31,600 nucleotides of DNA from Thauera sp. (GCA_003446655.1 DMCZ01000117.1:1-31600); one strand, 5' to 3'. Positions 21,505 through 29,342 are shown, counted from the first letter of the stretch. Numbers and translations are program-made. Notes: generated by a model from the sequence alone, not told the origin.

Positions 21505-22389
21505 TCAGTTTCCTTGGAGTTTGAAGACGATGGGAACGAGGACCCAGGCCTCGACGGCAAGGTCGCCACGACGCGCGGGGATGAAGCGCCAGCGCGTGAC
21601 CGCCTCCTGCGCGGCACGGTCGAGGCGGTCCGAGCCCGAGCTGGTGCGCAGCTCGACGCGAGCCGGTTGTCCTTGCGGCGACACCAGCACGCGCAGCATG
21701 ACCTGACCTTCCTCGCGCAAGCGGCGCGACAGCATCGGATAGGCCGGGCGCGGGTTGTTGAGGTAGGCAGCGTCGAAGCGCGCTTCGGTGACCGTCGCAG
21801 CGGCGGGTGCGGCGGGTGCTGCATCCGCCGGTGGCGCCGGCGGTGCGGGGGAGGGCGCCGGCTCCGGTGTGGCGTCGGCGGGCGCACTGAGCGCGGTCGG
21901 CGACTCGGTGACCGGCGCGGGCTTGCTGACGGTGGGCTTGGGTGCGGGCTTTCGCGGAATCGGTTTGGGCGGCGGCGGCTCCGGGCGGCGAACCTGGGGC
22001 GGCGGTGGCTCGGGTGGTGGTGGCGTGGGCGTGGGTTGCGGCTCCGGCGCGGGCGCCGGTTGCGTGACGGGCTGCGCAGCGGGTGGCGCGATCTGCTCGG
22101 CCTCGATCAACGCGACCTGGATCGGCGCGATCTCGGGCGGCGCGGGCTGCTGCATGCCGAAGTGTACAAGCAGGGCGAGGCCGGCGATGTGGAGTCCTGC
22201 AACGAGCGTGGCGAGCAGTACCCGGCTCGCGGTCGAACCCTGCAGATGCGCCGCCGGCTGCGGGCGCGGGGCGCGGGTATCGGCGGGGGCGCCTTGGGTC
22301 GAGTGGACGGGAGGCGCTTCACTGGCGTGCGCTTGGGAGAGCGTAGGGTGGCTCGAAGCGGATCGCAAAGCGTGGACTGCTGAGTGCAT
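21505..22389 (-). CDS. tonB: TonB energy transducer
   Basis: A 294-residue TonB: a membrane anchor at about residues 56-78 (SRVLLATLVAGLHIAGLALLVHF), a long Pro/Glu/Lys-rich periplasmic spacer (APEPQPTPTPPPPEPPPPQV and following), and a C-terminal domain with YPMLSRRLREEGQVMLRVLV and a WRFIPA motif. An unusually long 55-residue hydrophilic N-terminal extension precedes the anchor. No SD directly precedes the ATG; instead a perfect hairpin lies 3 nt upstream. It should energise both TonB receptors in this window. Confidence 0.92.
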   Translation of the reverse strand: MHSAVHALRSASSHPTLSQAHASEAPPVHSTQGAPADTRAPRPQPAAHLQGSTASRVLLATLVAGLHIAGLALLVHFGMQQPAPPEIAPIQVALIEAEQIAPPAAQPVTQPAPAPEPQPTPTPPPPEPPPPQVRRPEPPPPKPIPRKPAPKPTVSKPAPVTESPTALSAPADATPEPAPSPAPPAPPADAAPAAPAAATVTEARFDAAYLNNPRPAYPMLSRRLREEGQVMLRVLVSPQGQPARVELRTSSGSDRLDRAAQEAVTRWRFIPARRGDLAVEAWVLVPIVFKLQGN

Positions 22390-22392
22390 CGG

Positions 22393-22419
22393 TGCGGAGG
22401 CAGAAGGGCTGCCTCCGCA
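22393..22419 (-). promoter_or_regulatory. Perfect hairpin at the bfr-tonB junction, next to the tonB start
   Basis: TGCGGAGGCAG (22393-22403) and CTGCCTCCGCA (22409-22419) pair over 11 bp with a 5-nt loop. On the minus strand the distal arm carries the only GGAGG near tonB, 20 nt or more from its ATG, and the arm next to the ATG is complementary to it. There is no U-run, so a role as processing site, bfr 3' stabiliser or translational control of tonB is more likely than termination. Confidence 0.5.
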
Positions 22420-22452
22420 GAGGCAGCGATTGGTCTGGGAAGCGGCTGGAAG

Positions 22453-22932
22453 TCAGGAGCCGTGCGGGTCCATCTGTGACTGCAGGTAGTTCTGCAGGCC
22501 GACGCTGTCGATCAGGCCGAGCTGAGTTTCGAGGTAGTCGATGTGTTCTTCGGTGTCTTCGAGGATGTGCTCGAACAGTTCGCGGGACACGTAGTCCTTG
22601 CAGGATTCGCAGTAGGCGATTGCCTCGATCAGGTTCTCGCGTCCGCCCAACTCGATCTTGAGGTCGCCCTGCATGCACTCGGGCACGTTCTCGCCGATCA
22701 GCAGCTTGTTCAGGTTCTGCAGGTTCGGGAGGCCCTCGAGGAACAGGACGCGCTCGATCAGCATGTCGGCATGCTTCATCTCTTCGATCGATTCGTCGTA
22801 CTCGTGCTTGCCCAGCCGGTCGAAACCCCAGTTCCTGTACATGCGCGCGTGCAGGAAATACTGGTTGATTGCGGTCAGTTCGATGGTCAGTTGCTTGTTG
22901 AGGAACTGGATGACCTTCTTGTCGCCTTTCAT
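22453..22932 (-). CDS. bfr: Bacterioferritin, haem-binding type with altered ferroxidase site
   Basis: A 159-residue iron-storage subunit that aligns without gaps to E. coli Bfr from memory. Haem ligand M52 is present, as are ferroxidase ligands E18, E51, H54, E94 and H130. Position 127, a bridging glutamate in canonical Bfr, is threonine here (EDTEEHID). In several proteobacteria Bfr is built from two subunit types, one with the haem Met and a broken ferroxidase site and one the reverse, so a partner subunit elsewhere in the genome is likely. The ATG overlaps the bfd stop (ATGA). It stores iron released via Bfd. Confidence 0.95.
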   Translation of the reverse strand: MKGDKKVIQFLNKQLTIELTAINQYFLHARMYRNWGFDRLGKHEYDESIEEMKHADMLIERVLFLEGLPNLQNLNKLLIGENVPECMQGDLKIELGGRENLIEAIAYCESCKDYVSRELFEHILEDTEEHIDYLETQLGLIDSVGLQNYLQSQMDPHGS

Positions 22933-23168
22933 GTCGCCTCCATGATGGGTAGATAAGCTGGCGCAAGTTGAATCGGCCGCGGAGAGCGCTCAGCACCAGG
23001 GCCGCGTTCGGCGCCCGGGCGCAGGCAATCCCTTGCGCAGCGGGCGCAGCGGCCACACTCGGCGGCGACGCCGAGCGTATGCCGCAACTCGCGAAGCGTG
23101 CGGATGCCGTCATCGACCGCCTTCATGATCTGTTTTTCGGTGACAGCGCTACAGACGCACACGTACAT
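22929..23168 (-). CDS. bfd: Bacterioferritin-associated ferredoxin
   Basis: A 79-residue [2Fe-2S] protein with the Bfd cysteine pattern C4-x-C6 ... C38-x2-C41 in MYVCVCSAVTEKQI and ECGRCARC. Bfd reduces bacterioferritin haem to release stored iron. An AGAGGG ribosome-binding site lies 7 nt before the ATG. The C-terminal 30 residues (RPGAERGPGAERSPRPIQLA) extend beyond the usual 55-65 residue family core and are rich in Arg/Pro. It is the second gene of the operon after hemP and overlaps bfr. Confidence 0.93.
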   Translation of the reverse strand: MYVCVCSAVTEKQIMKAVDDGIRTLRELRHTLGVAAECGRCARCARDCLRPGAERGPGAERSPRPIQLAPAYLPIMEAT

Positions 23169-23214
23169 AGTCTAGCCCTCTTGCCGGCATTTGGCCCTTG
23201 ACCGGGGCCGCAAT

Positions 23215-23421
23215 CTATTTGGTCAGGATCAGTTTGCCATTGCGCGTTGCGCGCAGGACGTACTGAACGCCCTCGTGCTCGATCGTGACCGCGCGCTGAC
23301 CGCCGAGCAGCTGGTGGCTGCTGATGCTTGGCACTACCGCGTACGCTGGGTCGCGGCCCTCGGCGTGTCCTGCGTTCAGCATTTTGGAACGATTCTCGAC
23401 GCAGGGTGTGTTCTGAGTCAT
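23215..23421 (-). CDS. hemP: Hemin uptake protein HemP
   Basis: A 68-residue protein with the HemP signature SSHQLLGGQRAVTIEHEGVQY and the ending LRATRNGKLILTK. HemP proteins are small, iron-regulated and genetically linked to haem uptake; in some species they act in controlling haem receptor expression. ATG 23421 was chosen because upstream codons lie over the promoter and Fur site. It heads the six-gene minus-strand set. No haem receptor follows directly, unlike the usual hemP-hemR pairing; the receptor at 1473 or one outside the window may serve. Confidence 0.92.
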   Translation of the reverse strand: MTQNTPCVENRSKMLNAGHAEGRDPAYAVVPSISSHQLLGGQRAVTIEHEGVQYVLRATRNGKLILTK

Positions 23422-23440
23422 GCGCGAAGTTTGATAAAAA

Positions 23441-23483
23441 CAAGAATGATTCGCATTAGAGCACGAATAGAGGCTCACCACAA
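23441..23483 (-). promoter_or_regulatory. Fur-controlled promoter of hemP-bfd-bfr-tonB-exbBD
   Basis: On the minus strand TTGTGG (-35, 23478-23483) and TCTAAT (-10, 23455-23460) are separated by 17 bp. A Fur-like 7-1-7 element, TGCGAAT-C-ATTCTTG (23441-23455), adjoins the -10 on the downstream side, where bound Fur would block the polymerase. Its core is identical to the one upstream of the receptor at 1473. The remaining upstream DNA to 23638 shows no gene. Confidence 0.65.
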
Positions 23484-23638
23484 CGTCGAGCGTTCAAGTT
23501 TCCGTGCGTTTTTGCGAGGGGTGTCATCCTGACGGTGCGGCATGCTCAGGAAGCGGGCGCCGGTAACCCTGGTCCGTGCGGCCATATGCGCCGGGTCGGT
23601 GCGCTGGGGAGCGCGGAAGAGTGCGGCAGATCGCTCGC

Positions 23639-24115
23639 TCAGTCGAGCGTGAGCAGGATGACCAGGTCGGGGTCGTGCGCTGCGTCGAGCGGGAGATAGG
23701 CGATTGCGCCGGGCGTCGACAGCACGATGCTGCGCGCCTCATCCACATTGGCTGCCTCGCGCGGCGGGGTCGCCCGCCCGGTGAAGACCAGCCGGGACCA
23801 GTACGCGCGGATCTGGCTGGGGTTCTTGCGGGTGAGCTGGAGGTAGAACTGGTCACGTATGCGGCCAGCAGGGAGATCAACCAGGGTGACGGTCCGCCCG
23901 CCTGGCAGGCTGGTGCGGCGTCCGAGAAAAAGCTGTTCGGCGCTTTCCCTGTCGAGCTCCGCAACGCCGCCCTGGCGCGCGGACACGATCGCCAGTCGTT
24001 CGCTCTGCGTGACGGCCTGGGCCAGCGCGTCCCCTGCACAGGACAGCGCCAGCGCGGCCAGCGCAAGCAGCACGGCCAGCAGCGGACGGCGCAGGGTGAA
24101 GTCAGAAAACCACAT
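23639..24115 (-). CDS. Small phosphate-binding-like periplasmic protein
   Basis: A 158-residue exported protein with a signal peptide (LLAVLLALAALALSCAGDALA) and a single-lobe PstS-like pattern: ESAEQLFLGRRTSLPGGRTVTLVD, DQFYLQLTRKNPSQIRAYWSRLVFTGRATPP and TPGAIAYLPLDAA. This is the compact family annotated as phosphate ABC transporter substrate-binding-like, much shorter than true PstS and without transporter genes nearby. Its ATG lies 14 nt inside the porin gene, so it is translated with it. Partnership with a porin and a GGDEF-EAL sensor suggests a sensing role rather than transport; that is inference. Confidence 0.85.
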   Translation of the reverse strand: MWFSDFTLRRPLLAVLLALAALALSCAGDALAQAVTQSERLAIVSARQGGVAELDRESAEQLFLGRRTSLPGGRTVTLVDLPAGRIRDQFYLQLTRKNPSQIRAYWSRLVFTGRATPPREAANVDEARSIVLSTPGAIAYLPLDAAHDPDLVILLTLD

Positions 24116-25301
24116 CGATCGACACGCTCATCAGGTTGATCGACTTGTCGTCCAGACCGGGAACGAAGGCGTTTTCCCGGGCAATGAAGGTGCCGTGCGC
24201 CCCCCGGTCGGTGCGGATGTGGGCAAACTCGGCCTTCACGGCAGTGTTGCGCAGGACGTCCCAGCGCACGCCCGCGGTGAGGCTGCGCTGGGCCTGGTTG
24301 CGCGAGCGGTTGAAGGGCGCGATCTTGGGCGCATCCGCGCCTGCCTCGGCGGCGTCCACAAGCGGCTCGTCCTGCCACTGGCGGGCGAGGCTCACGTAGG
24401 GCGCGAGGTTACCGAAGCGGCGGGCTGCCGACAGGTAGGCGCCGGTCGCGCTGTTGGCGAACGCGCTGGCGGTGTTGCGCGCCACCTCCGCGCTGACGAT
24501 CCACTTGCCGTCGTCCCATTGCAGTCCGAGCGAACTGAAGCTGGCGTCTGCGCCTGAGCCGCTCAGCTGTCTTTCGAGCGCCGCGGGCAGATCGAGCGCA
24601 TCGATGAAGGCCCGAAAGCTGGCCGAACTGCGATGCACGGCAAGGTCGGCCCGGGCGTAGCCGGCGCTCAGGCTGAGACGCCCGGCCTCGACCGTGATCC
24701 GCATTCCGAAGAGGTCGCTGAGCCTTGCGCGCCCACCGCCGATCACCGGCACCTCGCTGCGTCCGGCATAGGGGTGAAACTCGACAAAGGTGCCACCGAT
24801 CCGGCTGCGGTGAAGCAGGTCGATTCCATCGAGGTCCGAGAAGGGGTTCAGTCCATAGACCTCGACCGGCGGGCGCACCCAGGTCTGGTTGTAGTTGATG
24901 TCGGCGGTGTCGGACAGCATAAAGAACGGGCTGCGCAGGCGGCCGGCGCGGATCGTCAGCTCCGGAGTCAGGGCGTGGCTGATGAAGGCCAGCGCCGCAC
25001 GGGGATCGTGGTCGCCGCGCTGGGTCTCGCGGGTGACCAGCTGGAGGACGGCCGTGTTGCGTTCTCCAAGCCGCAGCCCGGCCTGCAGACCCAGGACCGA
25101 GTCCGGTCCGGTGTCGACCTTGTTGCCGCCCGGCTCATCGATGCCGACCCGGGCGAACTGAAGGTCGTCATCGTTGGTGTACACCGCGCCGGCGGTCGCG
25201 AAGCCCGAGAACTGCCAGGCGCCGTTCCCGCCCGCTAACGCCTGCAGCGGCAGGGGGGACAGCACCGTCAGCGCGAGGATGACGACGGCACGCAGCTTCA
25301 T
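24102..25301 (-). CDS. Outer-membrane porin-like beta-barrel protein
   Basis: A 399-residue exported protein (signal MKLRAVVILALTVLSPLPLQALA) with alternating beta-strand character and terminal Phe (INLMSVSIDVVF), as in outer-membrane barrels. Segments such as WQFSGFATAGAVYTNDDD, LTIRAGRLRSPFFMLSDTAD and VEAGRLSLSAGYARADL resemble porins found next to GGDEF/PBP genes in proteobacteria. The substrate is unknown. Its ATG overlaps the stop of the GGDEF-EAL gene (ATGA) and its end overlaps the periplasmic protein start, giving a compact three-gene unit. Confidence 0.88.
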   Translation of the reverse strand: MKLRAVVILALTVLSPLPLQALAGGNGAWQFSGFATAGAVYTNDDDLQFARVGIDEPGGNKVDTGPDSVLGLQAGLRLGERNTAVLQLVTRETQRGDHDPRAALAFISHALTPELTIRAGRLRSPFFMLSDTADINYNQTWVRPPVEVYGLNPFSDLDGIDLLHRSRIGGTFVEFHPYAGRSEVPVIGGGRARLSDLFGMRITVEAGRLSLSAGYARADLAVHRSSASFRAFIDALDLPAALERQLSGSGADASFSSLGLQWDDGKWIVSAEVARNTASAFANSATGAYLSAARRFGNLAPYVSLARQWQDEPLVDAAEAGADAPKIAPFNRSRNQAQRSLTAGVRWDVLRNTAVKAEFAHIRTDRGAHGTFIARENAFVPGLDDKSINLMSVSIDVVF

Positions 25302-27748
25302 GACATGGCTCCTTCTGTAATGCGCTGCAGGCGGACCAGTGTGGCGTTGCCGTCAACCGGCCGCGAGAACAGATAGCCCTGGCCGAAATCGCAGCCCATC
25401 GCGCGCAGGATCTGCAGTTGGTCATCGTCCTCGATGCATTCGGCGACCACGGTCATGCCCAGATCGTGGGCGAGCTCGATGCTGTGACGCACGATGGCGC
25501 GCAGGCGCTCGTCGTGGGTGATGGAATGGACGAAGGAGCCGTCGAGCTTCACCTGGTTGCAGGGCATGGTGTGCAGATAGCTCAGCGTGGAATAGCCGGT
25601 GCCGAAGTCGTCGATGAGAACGTCGATGCCGGCGGCACGCAGCGCATGCAAGGTATTGATCGCGGGACCGTCCTGGCGTGCGAGCACGCTCTCGGTGACC
25701 TCGAAGCGGATCGCGCTGTGGGCGAGGCCGCTGGCGTCGATGGTGGCCAGCAGTTCGTCGGCGAGTTGCGGCCGCGCGAGCTGGCGTGCGGACAGGTTCA
25801 CACTCACGCGCAGCGGCATGCCCTCGGGAAGCTGCTGCGCCCAAGCGCGCAGATCCGCGCATACATCGGCGAGCACGCCCATGCCAATGTCGTGAATCAG
25901 GTCCAGCGTCTCGGCAAGCGGGATGAACTCGCCGGGCGGCAGCAGGCCGAGTGTCGGATGGGGCCAGCGCACGAGCGCCTCGAAGCTCGTCGGCGCCCGG
26001 GTGTCGAGGTCGACGATCGGCTGGTAGAACACCCTCAGGCCGCCCGTCTTGAGTGCCGCGCGCAGCTCGGCTTCGATCTGGAGCACGCGCACGGCCTGGG
26101 CATGCATCTCGGCGTGGAAGAACTCGATCGAGGCTGTCTCGCTGCGACGCGCCTTGTGCAGCGCGTTGTCCGCGTCGCGCAGCAGGGACTCTGCGTCTTC
26201 GCGATCGTTGTCGCTCAACGCAACCCCGACCCGGCAGCGTGGATGCAGGACCTGGTCGGTGCTGCTTGGCGCAAACGCTGGCAGCGCGACCAGGTTCTCG
26301 CACATACGCAGGGCTTCGATCGACCCGTCGACACCGTTCAGCAGCACCGCGAACTGGTCGCCTCCGACGCGTGCGCACACGTCGCCCTGGCGCATGAACG
26401 AGGCGATGTGTGCGGCCACCCGGCGCAGGAGCTCGTCGCCCACCGCGTGGCCGTAGCTGTCGTTCACCAGACTGAAGCGCTCGAGGTTGATCGCGAGCAC
26501 CGCCAGCTGGCGGATATCCCCGCGCCGACGCTGCGCCAGCGCGCGGTTGGCGTGCTCGATGAACATCGCGCGGTTGGGCAGCCCGGTGAGGCCATCGTGC
26601 AGGGCGTCGTGCATCAGCTGCTGCTCGGCGCGCTTGCGCAGGTTGATGTCACCCAGCGAGCCCGCCATGCGGAAGGCGCGCAGATCCTCGTCACGGCTGG
26701 CGACGCCGCGCATCAGCACCCAGTGTGACTTGCCGTCGGGCAGGCACACGCGGAACTCCATCATGAACTGCGAGCTGTCGCCCTTCAGGTGGCTGACCAT
26801 GCGCTGGCGGTAGGCCCCGACGTCGTGCGGATGAATGAAATCCAGAAAGGCTGCCGGCGCGCTCGGCATCGATCCGGGGGGTACGCCGAGGATCTGACAG
26901 AAGCGCTCCGAGTAATACACCGTGCCTGCTCGCAGGTCCCAGTCCCACAGGCCGTCGTTGGCGCCGTGCAGGGCCATTGCGTGGCGTTCCTCGCTCGCCG
27001 CCAGGCGCTCGGCGGTGTGCTGGAGCTCGTCCACACGCTGCTGCAGGGTCGCAGCCATGATGTTGAAATGGCGTGCGATCACCGCCAGCTCATCCTCGCC
27101 ATGGGCGCTGACGCGATAGTCCAGTCTGCCGTCGGCGATCGCCTTGCTGCCCTCCAGGAGTCGCCGCAGGTTGCGCGTCAGGAAATAGCCGATGGTCGAC
27201 AGCAGGAAGAAGGTGAGGGCGATCTCGGCAATCGCGATCGCCAGCCCTTGCTCCATGATTGCCCGCCGCGCTGCAGCCAGTATCGAGACCGAGACGCCGA
27301 ACTGCAGCACGCCCACCTCGTTCTTCGCGAGCAGCAGCGGCCTGCGCACATGTACGATCTCGCCGGTGCTGACCACCCCGGCGAGGAAGCTCCTGCGATG
27401 CTCGGACGGCTCGGGGAGATGCGTCATGTAGGGCAGGCCGGCCGAGACCAGCAGCTGGTCTCCCGGGCCGGCGATGCGGACATAGACGAGCCCCTCGTCG
27501 GCCTCGGCCAGCAATTCGCCGAGGACGTCCTGCAAACCATCCAGACGCTGCTGCTCGCCGTAGGCGGTGGCCATGGCGTGGAGCATGCTGGCGTTCTGGG
27601 TGATGGTGGTGTTCAGGCTCGCAGATACGGCGTTGTTCATCAGCCGCATGCTGTTCGCCAGCAGCATGCTGAGCAGGACGATCTGCACTACCGTGCTTGC
27701 CAGCAGGAGGCGGACACGGATGGAGGAGTGGCGAAAGGGCTGCAGCAT
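25298..27748 (-). CDS. Membrane HAMP-PAS-GGDEF-EAL cyclic-di-GMP protein
   Basis: An 816-residue sensor: membrane helix at about 12-34, periplasmic domain about 35-165, second helix about 170-192, HAMP about 193-245, PAS about 255-375 (GLWDWDLRAGTVYYSERF), GGDEF about 380-540, EAL about 555-810. The GGDEF motif is GGDQF (462-466) and the usual metal Asp in DxDRF is replaced (INLERF, N421), so cyclase activity is doubtful. The EAL domain keeps E590 (FEALVRW), N651, E683, D713-D714 (DDFGTGYS), K734 and E773, so it should hydrolyse c-di-GMP. It is probably controlled by its periplasmic domain. Operon with the porin and binding protein downstream; 27 nt after mcd. Confidence 0.93.
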   Translation of the reverse strand: MLQPFRHSSIRVRLLLASTVVQIVLLSMLLANSMRLMNNAVSASLNTTITQNASMLHAMATAYGEQQRLDGLQDVLGELLAEADEGLVYVRIAGPGDQLLVSAGLPYMTHLPEPSEHRRSFLAGVVSTGEIVHVRRPLLLAKNEVGVLQFGVSVSILAAARRAIMEQGLAIAIAEIALTFFLLSTIGYFLTRNLRRLLEGSKAIADGRLDYRVSAHGEDELAVIARHFNIMAATLQQRVDELQHTAERLAASEERHAMALHGANDGLWDWDLRAGTVYYSERFCQILGVPPGSMPSAPAAFLDFIHPHDVGAYRQRMVSHLKGDSSQFMMEFRVCLPDGKSHWVLMRGVASRDEDLRAFRMAGSLGDINLRKRAEQQLMHDALHDGLTGLPNRAMFIEHANRALAQRRRGDIRQLAVLAINLERFSLVNDSYGHAVGDELLRRVAAHIASFMRQGDVCARVGGDQFAVLLNGVDGSIEALRMCENLVALPAFAPSSTDQVLHPRCRVGVALSDNDREDAESLLRDADNALHKARRSETASIEFFHAEMHAQAVRVLQIEAELRAALKTGGLRVFYQPIVDLDTRAPTSFEALVRWPHPTLGLLPPGEFIPLAETLDLIHDIGMGVLADVCADLRAWAQQLPEGMPLRVSVNLSARQLARPQLADELLATIDASGLAHSAIRFEVTESVLARQDGPAINTLHALRAAGIDVLIDDFGTGYSTLSYLHTMPCNQVKLDGSFVHSITHDERLRAIVRHSIELAHDLGMTVVAECIEDDDQLQILRAMGCDFGQGYLFSRPVDGNATLVRLQRITEGAMS

Positions 27749-27775
27749 GGATCGGATCTGCGGGCCTGCGGGGTC

Positions 27776-29161
27776 TCAGCGCCGCGCCAGGCGCCGAACG
27801 CCGCTCGATGCAGCGATCCGGCCTTTGGCGGCGAAGTCCTCGAGGTTGGCCTCGATGTGCTCGGGGTCGTAAAGGTAGTTCACCATCATCCCCCACGATT
27901 GCTGCAGGCCCTTGTCGGACTTGTCTGCCATCCAGTTCAGGCGCTCGACGCGGGCGCCGTTGCCGAGGTGGAAGCGGGCGACCGTATCCACGGGCTTGTC
28001 GCCGCGCCGCGCCTCGAGCAGGTAGCGGGCGGCCAGGCGCAGCAGTGGCTCGCGCAGCGCCTGCTGCAGGGCCTCGTCCTGCGCCCAGGCATTTTCGTTC
28101 CCCTCGAGCATCGCGGCGAGTACGGGGGTGTCGGTGCCGGCGACGCCAAGGGCGGCGAGGCGCTTCCAGTCCGTCGCGGTGATCGCGTGGGCGAACTCCT
28201 CGGGGTTGCGCTGCACCCAGCGGACAAGGCCAGGAATGGGCGACAGGGTGGCGAAGGTCTTCAGGCGCGGGAAGTCGCGCTTGAGGTCGTCGATCACGCG
28301 CTTGAGAAGGAAGTTGCCGAAGCTCACCCCGCGCAGGCCCTTCTGGGTTGCGCTGATCGAATAGAAAATCGCCGTGTTGGCGCGACTGGCGTCGGCCAGC
28401 GGCGCTTCGATGTCGAGCAAGCGCTGCACGTTGTCCGCCACCTCTTCGAGCAGGGCCACCTGCACGAAGATCAGCGGCTCGAGCGGCATGCGCGGATGGA
28501 AGAAGGCATAGCATCGACGGTCGGAGTCGAGCCGGTTCTTGAGGTCTTTCCACGAGCGGATCTCGTGCACCGCCTCGTACTCGACCAGCTTCTCGAGCAG
28601 GGCCGCCGGCGAGCTCCAGGTGATGCGCTGCAGCTCGAGGAAGCCGACGTCGAACCAGGCCGAGAGGCGGGTCTCGAGCTCGCGGTCGAGCGGCTTGAGC
28701 AGCGGGTCCTCGGCGAGGAAGCGCAGCAGGTCCGCGCGCAGGTCGACCAGGAACTTGACGCCCTGCGGGATGGCGTTGAACTGGGTCAGGATGCGCAGCC
28801 GGCGCGAGCGCATCGCCCCGCGCAGCCGGGCCTCGGCGTCCCATTGGGCGGGCGTGCCGACCGCTGCCTGGTAGGCCTCGTGCGCGCTCGCCACCTGACG
28901 CGGATCAGGGCCGAACTCATGGGCGATCAGCTTGAGAAATGCGTGGCGACCGGCGTCGTCCAGGCGCAGATAGGTTTCCGCGAGGCGACCGGCGCGCAGC
29001 CGTGTCGACACCTCGCCGCCAAGACCCTCGGCGCATTCCTGCAACTGGGTGCGGATGCGGTCGAGGTCGTCGTCCTCCGGCGGCTTGCCGAAATGCGCGG
29101 CGCTGGCCACCAGTTCGCGCACCTTGGTCAGCCCGCGGGATACCAGCCCTGTCCCCGCCAT
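27776..29161 (-). CDS. Malonyl-CoA decarboxylase
   Basis: A 461-residue enzyme converting malonyl-CoA to acetyl-CoA and CO2. Family hallmarks include the N-terminal helical domain, SISATQKGLRGVSFGNFLLKRV with the catalytic-region Ser, and VARFHLGNGARVERLNWMAD with the catalytic His, followed by QQSWGMMVNYLYDP. Length is typical of bacterial MCD. A strong GAGGAGG precedes ATG 29161. It lies divergently from the receiver gene and 27 nt ahead of the c-di-GMP gene, so cotranscription is possible though no functional link is obvious. Bacterial MCDs serve malonate catabolism or malonyl-CoA disposal. Confidence 0.93.
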   Translation of the reverse strand: MAGTGLVSRGLTKVRELVASAAHFGKPPEDDDLDRIRTQLQECAEGLGGEVSTRLRAGRLAETYLRLDDAGRHAFLKLIAHEFGPDPRQVASAHEAYQAAVGTPAQWDAEARLRGAMRSRRLRILTQFNAIPQGVKFLVDLRADLLRFLAEDPLLKPLDRELETRLSAWFDVGFLELQRITWSSPAALLEKLVEYEAVHEIRSWKDLKNRLDSDRRCYAFFHPRMPLEPLIFVQVALLEEVADNVQRLLDIEAPLADASRANTAIFYSISATQKGLRGVSFGNFLLKRVIDDLKRDFPRLKTFATLSPIPGLVRWVQRNPEEFAHAITATDWKRLAALGVAGTDTPVLAAMLEGNENAWAQDEALQQALREPLLRLAARYLLEARRGDKPVDTVARFHLGNGARVERLNWMADKSDKGLQQSWGMMVNYLYDPEHIEANLEDFAAKGRIAASSGVRRLARR

Positions 29162-29194
29162 CGTGTCCTCCTCTCCAATTCAGCTTAAATATTC

Positions 29195-29311
29195 TGTTAC
29201 GATCATAGCCCGCTTTGGGCAGGTCGTTGTGGGGAGGTTTTTTCGCTTCTGTGCAAACTTCACGGACCAGTGAGCGAAAGAGCGCCGGGGGACCCCCGCT
29301 TGTGCGGGTTT
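29195..29311 (+). ncRNA. Candidate small RNA or structured leader
   Basis: An extended -10 (TGT-TACGAT, 29195-29203) without a good -35 predicts a start near 29210. Downstream lies a nested hairpin: outer arms TTTTCGCT (29240-29247) and AGCGAAAG (29273-29280), inner arms TCTGTG (29248-29253) and CACGGA (29261-29266). A CCCGC-TTGT-GCGGG stem follows (29295-29308), ending in TTTAATT, which resembles a weak intrinsic terminator. There is no ORF. It could be a roughly 100-nt RNA or an attenuator-like leader of the receiver gene at 29343. No known RNA family is recognised. Confidence 0.3.
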
Positions 29312-29342
29312 AATTGCATTGCCATTTCAGAAGGCAACGGCC

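Noticed and set aside
23431..23445. TTGATAAAAACAAG upstream of hemP as an FNR-type box.
   Set aside because: Only the left half matches; the right half has no ATCAA.
23524..24378. A 284-residue minus-strand open frame overlapping the phosphate-binding-like protein and porin.
   Set aside because: Arg/Ala/Ser-rich with no domain; the overlapping frames carry a signal peptide and a recognisable binding-protein pattern.
26789..29188. A 799-residue plus-strand open frame antisense to mcd and the c-di-GMP gene.
   Set aside because: It spans two clear minus-strand genes and their junction and has only low-information residues; an artefact of third-position GC.
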